The translations under genes and the position numbers were made by a program. The notes under the pieces were generated by a model, which searched no databases, was not told where the DNA came from, and was given only the letters and a program-made list of their open reading frames with translations. DNA of 7,416 bases from Prevotellaceae bacterium. GTDB taxonomy: Bacteria > Bacteroidota > Bacteroidia > Bacteroidales > UBA932. Of the stretch, positions 1 to 4,615 are shown piece by piece. The stretch covers positions 1 to 7,416 of the forward strand of contig JAITKY010000015.1 of assembly GCA_031278135.1 (NCBI GenBank). The letters are read 5' to 3'. Each line of letters starts with the position of its first letter. Position 1 is the first letter of the stretch.

Positions 1-291
1 GAAAGATTTGCAAGGATGCGTTCGATTATTGATACTACGCTCAAAAATGAGAAGGATGTTTTATATGCTTTGAAATGTCTGGCTAATATTCAAATTACGA
101 ATACTACCTGAGTAGTTACCGACAATTTAATCTGCGACAGGTCAGGAGTTCTGAATCTTGTTTTTGAAAAAGAATGTCGCAATCTGAAAAAAATAGAACT
201 GTCGGAAACAATCAGTAAACTCATCGAAAAGGTAAAAACGGTTATTAAAGAAAACCTTGGAAACGATGAAGCCACCATCCGTTATAAATGT
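1..291 (+). pseudogene. Coding-like remnant of unknown function, interrupted by an in-frame TGA; cut by the left edge
   Basis: Frame 1 reads 36 sense codons, ending ...CLANIQITNTT, then TGA at 109-111, then continues in the same frame with about 60 further codons of protein-like composition. The second part includes a charged amphipathic helix (KKIELSETISKLIEKVKTVI) and ends near ...NDEATIRYKC. Both parts are rich in Lys, Glu, Ile and Asn and look like real coding sequence. The second part has no ATG before 292, so it could not easily be translated on its own. Past about 290 the open frame turns into Cys/Phe/Ser-rich text typical of an antisense shadow, so I end the remnant there. I recognise no family. 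The best reading is a degraded gene with a nonsense mutation. The alternative is a gene that truly ends at 111 followed by unrelated sequence. It converges on kduI. Confidence 0.35.
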
Positions 292-380
292 ATGTATGGG
301 GGGCTTCTTCTACCATGTTTTGGCGGGTCTTTAATGAATAAGTATTCTTCTACAACTTTTTTTAGAAACTCGACCTGCAT
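282..380 (-). other. Possible 32-codon minus-strand frame, doubtful
   Basis: An ATG-to-TAA frame encodes a small hydrophilic peptide with a helical start (MQVEFLKKVVEEYLF) and a basic, proline-containing tail (KHGRRSPPYIHL). The frame stays open upstream through the end of kduI, but in a different register from kduI. It lies just downstream of kduI on the same strand and could ride on its transcript. No ribosome binding site, promoter or recognisable family is visible. The plus strand here translates to shadow-like text, which mildly favours the minus strand. It may be a genuine small gene, a fragment of a lost gene or transposase, or chance. Confidence 0.15.
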
Positions 381-397
381 ATTCAATCGACCTATAT

Positions 398-415
398 CTG
401 TTCGAACAGTTTTTT
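398..415 (+). terminator. Weak candidate plus-strand terminator (palindrome plus T tract)
   Basis: The 12-base perfect palindrome CTGTTCGAACAG (398-409) is followed at once by six T residues (410-415) on the plus strand. As RNA it gives only a 4-bp stem with a UCGA loop, so it would be a weak intrinsic terminator. Its place, downstream of the left-edge plus-strand remnant and facing kduI, is where a terminator between convergent genes would be expected. It may equally be chance. Confidence 0.2.
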
Positions 416-420
416 CGTCT

Positions 421-449
421 CTTTTACTGCAACTTATCAGCAGTAAAAG
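421..449. repeat. Perfect 10-bp inverted repeat spanning the kduI stop codon
   Basis: CTTTTACTGC (421-430) and GCAGTAAAAG (440-449) are exact reverse complements separated by 9 bases. The kduI stop codon TAA (complement of 424-426) lies in one arm, and the last sense codons fill the loop and other arm. On the kduI transcript this would form a 10-bp hairpin right at the 3' end of the gene. No U tract follows (the next bases are AGACGAAAAAA), so it is not a classical intrinsic terminator. It could still mark or protect the mRNA 3' end. Confidence 0.5.
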
Positions 450-1263
450 TGTCCATATCGTCGTAGTCGAGATTTTCGCCGCACATAGCCCAAATGAACG
501 TGTAATTGCTTGTGCCTGCCGCCGAATGTATCGACCACGAAGGCGAAATCACTGCCTGTTCGTTTCCCAGAAAGATATGACGGGTTTCGTGAGGTTCGCC
601 CATGAAATGACATACTGCCTGTTTTTCAGGAATTTTGAAGTAGAAATATGCCTCCATTCTGCGTGAATGTGTATGTGGAGGCATTGTGTTCCATACACTT
701 CCGGGTCTCAGTTCCGTAAGTCCCATCTGGAGCTGACAACAAGGAACCATATCGTTAAGTATTTGATTCAATAGACGTTCGTTAGATGTTTCCTTTGCGC
801 CTAAATCGCGTGTTTTTCGTATTTCGGCGGTGATTTGCATTGTTGGATATTCCTTATGTGCCGGGGCGGAAGCAAAATAGAACTTCGCCGGTTTTGACGA
901 ATCTTTACTCTTGAAAATCACCTCCTGCGAACCGCGTCCAACATAAATCGCATCTTTGTATTCAAGACTAAACTCTTTACCGTCAACGGATACAACACCT
1001 TCGTTTTCGATACAGATAATTCCGAGTTCCCGTCGTTCGCAGAAAAATTTCGAACGAATCACGCTTACTGGCTTTAATATCAATCCCTCCGATACCGGCA
1101 AAGCGCCGCCGATTATCAGCCTGTCGTTGTGAGTATAAACTATCGACACCTCGTCGGAAACAAACAACTTTTCAACCAAAAATTCTTTACGCAATTTTGC
1201 TGTATCATAGTTTTTTACATCATCGGGGTGCGTTCCCCATCTTTCTTCAACATTTGTTTTCAT
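424..1263 (-). CDS. kduI: 5-keto-4-deoxyuronate isomerase (4-deoxy-L-threo-5-hexosulose-uronate ketol-isomerase)
   Basis: KduI (EC 5.3.1.17) interconverts the unsaturated-uronate product 5-keto-4-deoxyuronate and 2,5-diketo-3-deoxygluconate in the cytoplasm. KduD then reduces the latter to KDG during breakdown of pectin or glycosaminoglycan uronates. The 279 codons match the usual length of about 278. The start aligns with the family (LRKEFLVEKLFVSDE, residues 24-38, near the N-terminus). The cupin metal site is intact: H197 and H199 in PPHTHSRRMEAYFYF, E204 in the same motif, and H246 in WSIHSAAGTSNYTF, matching the four zinc ligands known in the E. coli enzyme. The family ending ENLDYDDMD is present. 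Its stop lies in an inverted repeat. It follows mqnD by 56 bp with no promoter or terminator seen between them, so it is probably the last gene of that operon. No kduD, polysaccharide lyase or SusCD partner is in view, so its physiological substrate cannot be told from context. Confidence 0.95.
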   Translation of the reverse strand: MKTNVEERWGTHPDDVKNYDTAKLRKEFLVEKLFVSDEVSIVYTHNDRLIIGGALPVSEGLILKPVSVIRSKFFCERRELGIICIENEGVVSVDGKEFSLEYKDAIYVGRGSQEVIFKSKDSSKPAKFYFASAPAHKEYPTMQITAEIRKTRDLGAKETSNERLLNQILNDMVPCCQLQMGLTELRPGSVWNTMPPHTHSRRMEAYFYFKIPEKQAVCHFMGEPHETRHIFLGNEQAVISPSWSIHSAAGTSNYTFIWAMCGENLDYDDMDTFTADKLQ

Positions 1264-1319
1264 TTATATGGAATTTTACTAAATTTTGTATTCGTTTTTG
1301 TGATATTCATGTACGTATG

Positions 1320-2147
1320 TCAATCGGAAAATATGATTTCGGGAATCGATTCGATGACTTTCAGCCGTTTTGTTTCGTTTAAAAAGAAATTCACGGCATT
1401 TCGTCCTTTGTCGCCCAATGCCAGAGTATAATCATTGACAAACAGTTCGATATGTTTACTTGTGATTTCCTCCGCCTGTTCCTGCGCATGTCGTTTGACA
1501 AAATCGTGCGACGACGCAGGATTCTCATTTGCAAACAATATACTGTTTTTCAATGCAATGGAAAACGATTGATGAACATCTTCGGGCAAATCTCTTTTCA
1601 TAGCGATGCAACCTAACGGAACCGGCTGTTTGGTGAAAAGTTCCCAACGTTCGCCCAAATCCTTTATCAGTCTAAGTCCCTTATCCTTATACGTAAATCG
1701 TCCTTCGTGAATAAGCACGCCAGCATCGGCTTCGTTACTCATCACCACGTCTTCGATGTCGGAAAACAGGTAAACATCAGGCTTTTTGATTGTCGGAAAA
1801 GCATATTTAAGCAAAAACGCTGCTGTTGTATATTTGCCGGGAATTGCAATTTTCAGATACGGAACCTCGTCGGGATATACTTTCAGCCTGCTCACGAAAA
1901 GAGGTCCGTTTCCCCTTCCCAGAGCGCTACCCGATTCACAGACAAGATATTTCGATGCTGTACAGGCATAAGCATGATAACTCATTTTCGTAATATCGAA
2001 TTTTCCGTCCAACGCCAGCCGGTTTAATTCTTCGACGTCGGCAATAGTGACGTCGAACGAAAATCCGTGCTTGATTTTGTTGTTAACCAGAGCGTCGAAT
2101 ATAAAGGTGTCGTTCGGACACGGTGAAAATCCAAGTGTCAATCTCAT
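1320..2147 (-). CDS. mqnD: 1,4-dihydroxy-6-naphthoate synthase (futalosine pathway of menaquinone biosynthesis)
   Basis: MqnD converts cyclic dehypoxanthine futalosine to 1,4-dihydroxy-6-naphthoate, a late soluble step of the alternative (futalosine) route to menaquinone. The 275-residue protein has the family's periplasmic-binding-protein-like fold signature. It opens with LGFSPCPNDTFIFDAL (residues 5-20), followed by TKMSYHAY (53-60), the SGSALGRGNGPL loop (72-83) and GVLIHEGRFTY (143-153). H147 in the last motif corresponds to the histidine proposed as catalytic base in the Thermus enzyme. The start codon overlaps the upstream nuclease gene's stop as ATGA, so translation is probably coupled. 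mqnA, mqnB and mqnC are not in the window. Presence of mqnD predicts that this organism uses the futalosine route rather than the o-succinylbenzoate route known from Bacteroides. MqnA is a paralogue, but the N-terminal motif fits MqnD. Confidence 0.93.
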   Translation of the reverse strand: MRLTLGFSPCPNDTFIFDALVNNKIKHGFSFDVTIADVEELNRLALDGKFDITKMSYHAYACTASKYLVCESGSALGRGNGPLFVSRLKVYPDEVPYLKIAIPGKYTTAAFLLKYAFPTIKKPDVYLFSDIEDVVMSNEADAGVLIHEGRFTYKDKGLRLIKDLGERWELFTKQPVPLGCIAMKRDLPEDVHQSFSIALKNSILFANENPASSHDFVKRHAQEQAEEITSKHIELFVNDYTLALGDKGRNAVNFFLNETKRLKVIESIPEIIFSD

Positions 2148-3544
2148 AACGAAAACATTTCGTGCATTTTTGGTACGACAACATCTTTGAACCCTTTCCG
2201 TCTTAATCGTTTGGAAAATTCCTGCTGTACTTCTGGCTCGCCGTGTACGACAAACACTTGCTTTACTTCGTCGGGATATTGACAGGCAAGATATTGCGAT
2301 AAATCGTTATAGTCGGCATGGGCGCTCATCGATTTTATTTCCCTGATATCTGCCCTGACAGTGAACACTTCTCCGAAAATCCGGATAGTTTCCGGATGTT
2401 CCTTCAATCTTGCTCCCAACGATTCGGGTTCGCAGTAGCCGACTAATAAGATTGTATTTCGTTTTTTGCTTATACTGTTGGCAATATGATGTTTGACACG
2501 TCCGGCTTCGGCCATTCCCGATGCGGAGATGATCACGCAAGGTTTCTTGTAATCGTTCAGCCGTTTCGATTCTTCGGCGTCTTTGACATAGTGCAATCCT
2601 TTGAAATCGAACGGGTCAAAATCGGTTTTCATTAACCGGATAACTGCTTTGTTGAAACATTCGGGATGACGTTTGACGACATCGGTGGCTTCGATAGAAA
2701 GAGGACTGTCGACAAAGTAATCTATCGGCGGCAGTTCTTCGTTGATTTCGAGTTCGTTGAGCGCGTATAGAATCTCCTGAGTACGACCTACGCTGAAAGC
2801 GGGAATAATCAGTTTTCCGCTTTTGTCGATACACGTTTCTTTAATGTGTTTTTTGAGTTCATTGGCGTAAGTGTCTGTTTCCTGATGCAGTTTGTTACCA
2901 TACGTCGATTCGATGATAATATAATCCGCCTGTGGAAACGATTGTGGAGAACGCAGAATCGGGTCGCCGTAGCGCCCGACATCTCCGCTGAACGCGATGC
3001 TCGTGACTTTCCCGTTTTCCTTGATTCTCAAAAAGGTAGTAGCACTGCCAAGTATGTGTCCCGCTTCGTAGAATGTCAACGAAATATCGTTCCGCACAGG
3101 AAAAGGATACGAACCGGCAACAGATACGAAATGCGACATCGTCTGTTTTACATCTTCTTCGTTATAAAGTGCTTCGAGTGGCGGTTGTCCTTCTTTTTTC
3201 CGCCTTTTGTTCAGGAATATTATATCCGCTTCCTGAATATATGCCGAGTTATAGAGCAAAATCTCCGTCAAATCGATGGTTGCATTAGTTGCGTAAATTT
3301 TGCCTTTGAAGCCGTCTTTAACCAGTCTCGGAATCAATCCCGAATGATCGACATGCGCATGCGAGAGTATCAAACAGTTTATTTCGGCGGGATTAAATCC
3401 CCATGTACGGTTCAGTGTTTCAGTATCTTTTCCGTGACCTTGAAACATTCCGCAGTCCAGGAGGATTTTTGTACCGTCGTTCAATTCAATCAGGTGCTTC
3501 GACCCTGTGACAACTCCTGCTGCTCCATGAAAAGTTATTTTCAT
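2144..3544 (-). CDS. MBL-fold beta-CASP protein, probable RNA-processing nuclease
   Basis: This 466-residue protein belongs to the metallo-beta-lactamase/beta-CASP nuclease family (CPSF73/Ysh1-like, also named MBL-fold RNA-specificity proteins), expected to cut or trim RNA using two zinc ions. Visible motifs are the SHAHVDHSG metal site (H62, H64, D66, H67), AGHILGSA (H163) and FSGDVG (D188). The beta-CASP insertion follows, with ESTYGN (E212), IPAFSVGRTQEILYAL (247-262) and SASGMAEAGRVKHHI (340-354). C-terminal metal-site motifs are SMSAHADYNDL (H409) and VVHGEPE (H434). All key residues are present, so it should be active. An in-frame ATG at 3580 exists, but it lies within the promoter, and homology begins at MKITFHGAAGVVTGS, so I start at 3544. 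It heads the operon with mqnD. The RNA target is unknown. It is shorter than RNase J, so that name would be wrong. Confidence 0.92.
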   Translation of the reverse strand: MKITFHGAAGVVTGSKHLIELNDGTKILLDCGMFQGHGKDTETLNRTWGFNPAEINCLILSHAHVDHSGLIPRLVKDGFKGKIYATNATIDLTEILLYNSAYIQEADIIFLNKRRKKEGQPPLEALYNEEDVKQTMSHFVSVAGSYPFPVRNDISLTFYEAGHILGSATTFLRIKENGKVTSIAFSGDVGRYGDPILRSPQSFPQADYIIIESTYGNKLHQETDTYANELKKHIKETCIDKSGKLIIPAFSVGRTQEILYALNELEINEELPPIDYFVDSPLSIEATDVVKRHPECFNKAVIRLMKTDFDPFDFKGLHYVKDAEESKRLNDYKKPCVIISASGMAEAGRVKHHIANSISKKRNTILLVGYCEPESLGARLKEHPETIRIFGEVFTVRADIREIKSMSAHADYNDLSQYLACQYPDEVKQVFVVHGEPEVQQEFSKRLRRKGFKDVVVPKMHEMFSL

Positions 3545-3577
3545 ACAATTTCTTATTACGTAAAAAAAATTAAAACA

Positions 3578-3609
3578 CAAAAGTAGTAATTTTTTTTGAA
3601 TGCTACAAA
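3578..3609 (-). promoter_or_regulatory. Bacteroidetes-type promoter for the nuclease-mqnD-kduI unit
   Basis: On the minus strand TTTG (complement of 3606-3609) is separated by exactly 20 bases from TACTTTTG (complement of 3578-3585). This matches the Bacteroidetes consensus TTTG-N19-21-TAnnTTTG for the primary sigma factor. Transcription would start around 3571, giving a leader of roughly 27 nt before the ATG at 3544. The spacer holds an A8 tract. The -33 box includes the last sense codon (TTG) of hemD and abuts its stop. Confidence 0.7.
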
Positions 3610-4349
3610 TTTGCTTTCAAAAACATGTCCAAAGCCTTTGACATCGAAGGTATTTCCGCTTTTGGGGCTTCGATAGAAAGAACGTATTTTGCGGCTTTTA
3701 TTGCTTTGGCTGTTGTCGGACCAAAAGCAGCGAACAGAATATTTTCCTGTTCAAAATTCGGGAAATTATTTTGTAACGATTTAATTTCCTGAGGGCTGAA
3801 AAATGCAATAATATCGTAATCTTTTGGGTTTAAATCCGACAAATTGCTCGCTACTGTCCGGTACAGTATCGCTCTTGTGACTTTAAGTTTCGCTCGCTCA
3901 AATGTTTTCGGCACTTCGGGTTTGAACGAATCCGCTAAAACAAGAAAAAATTTCTCAGGTTTATGCTTCGATATATTTGTCAATTCGAGCAACGACGAAA
4001 GAGTGCCGTTGCCATAGAATATTTTGCGTTTCCGGTAGATTATATATTTCTGTAGATATACGGCGATTGTTTCCGACATACAAAAATATTTCATTGTTTC
4101 GGGTATGGTTATTCTCATTCCTTCGCAGATGTGAAAAAAATGATCGATAGCCGTGCGGGCAGTAAATATGACAGCCGTATGCGACAGAATATCAATTCTT
4201 TGTTTGCGAAAATCTGTTATCGAAACACTTTCGACCTGTATAAACGGTCGAAACTCTATTTTAACATTATATTTTTCTACCAAATCACTGTAAGGAGACT
4301 TTTCCGATGGCTCGGGTTGTGAAATCAAAATCTTCTTAATTTTTCTCAT
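3603..4349 (-). CDS. hemD: Uroporphyrinogen-III synthase
   Basis: HemD (EC 4.2.1.75) closes the linear tetrapyrrole hydroxymethylbilane with inversion of ring D, giving uroporphyrinogen III, the precursor of heme and other tetrapyrroles. It acts in the cytoplasm. The family is poorly conserved, but this 248-residue protein shows its two-lobed pattern: ILISQPEP near the N-terminus (7-14), VIFTARTAIDHFF (60-72), AFFSPQEIKSL (172-182), FAAFGPTTAKAIKAA (196-210) and the C-terminal AEIPSMSKALDMF (221-233). The IlISQPeP start is typical of the Bacteroidetes versions. It stands alone, with its own promoter upstream and the next gene's promoter at its stop. No other hem gene is in the window. Function is assigned from these motifs and length, without a structure or alignment. 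Confidence 0.9.
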   Translation of the reverse strand: MRKIKKILISQPEPSEKSPYSDLVEKYNVKIEFRPFIQVESVSITDFRKQRIDILSHTAVIFTARTAIDHFFHICEGMRITIPETMKYFCMSETIAVYLQKYIIYRKRKIFYGNGTLSSLLELTNISKHKPEKFFLVLADSFKPEVPKTFERAKLKVTRAILYRTVASNLSDLNPKDYDIIAFFSPQEIKSLQNNFPNFEQENILFAAFGPTTAKAIKAAKYVLSIEAPKAEIPSMSKALDMFLKANL

Positions 4350-4615
4350 AATAAATTACATTTTTTACCTAAAACAAGGTTTTGCTAACCTATTTAATAT
4401 TCTCAAACACAATGAACAATGCCAAATATGGACATCATTTCAAATGTGCAAAGGTATAAAAAACGAAAAAAATGCGAAACTTTTTGTAAAAAAAGAATAA
4501 ATCTTTTTTGAGGTGCTATTTGTCACAAGATATAAATATAACAGATTAATGAGAAAAAATAAGCTGTGAAGTTTTTGGATTAGCCGGAATTCCGCTGTGA
4601 TTATTCTGCTTTTAT
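4350..4615. other. AT-rich intergenic region between ftsK and hemD
   Basis: No gene is supported in these 266 bases. Near the ftsK end there is a 10-base palindrome CGGAATTCCG (4585-4594) overlapping the second of two direct copies of GCTGTGA (4563-4569 and 4594-4600). No U tract follows on the ftsK transcript, so the ftsK terminator is not identified. Further on lies the hemD promoter (4449-4479), and then an untranslated leader of about 90 nt. The leader carries ACCT (4367-4370), AGGT (4377-4380) and AACCT (4387-4391) at 10-base intervals, so AGGT could pair with either neighbour. Confidence 0.6.
4449..4479 (-). promoter_or_regulatory. Probable hemD promoter, Bacteroidetes type
   Basis: The minus strand carries TACCTTTG (complement of 4449-4456), an exact TAnnTTTG -7 element, preceded at 19 bases by TTTC (complement of 4476-4479), one mismatch from the TTTG -33 box. 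The spacer is T-rich. Transcription would begin near 4442, leaving a leader of about 93 nt before the hemD ATG at 4349. It is the only good -7 match I found in this spacer. The same TACCTTTGC sequence recurs before ftsK. Confidence 0.55.

Noticed and set aside
109..143. TGA followed 29 bases later by GGTC, recalling a bacterial selenocysteine (SECIS) signal
   Set aside because: No stem flanks the GGTC to form the required hairpin, and no selenoprotein family is recognisable in the frame.
292..666. 124-codon plus-strand open frame
   Set aside because: From 424 onward it is antisense to the conserved 3' half of kduI, and its Phe/Ser/Cys-rich text is typical of a shadow frame.
3545..3580. Twelve-codon N-terminal extension of the nuclease gene
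   Set aside because: It overlaps the -7 promoter element, and the protein family begins at the later methionine.
2846..3586. 246-codon plus-strand open frame opposite the nuclease gene
   Set aside because: It is fully antisense to a gene with all catalytic motifs intact, and it shows no domain or promoter of its own.
4563..4600. GCTGTGA direct repeats and CGGAATTCCG palindrome as an ftsK terminator or attachment site
   Set aside because: The stem is only 3-5 bp, no U tract follows, the repeats are 7 bases long, and no integrase or mobile gene is nearby.
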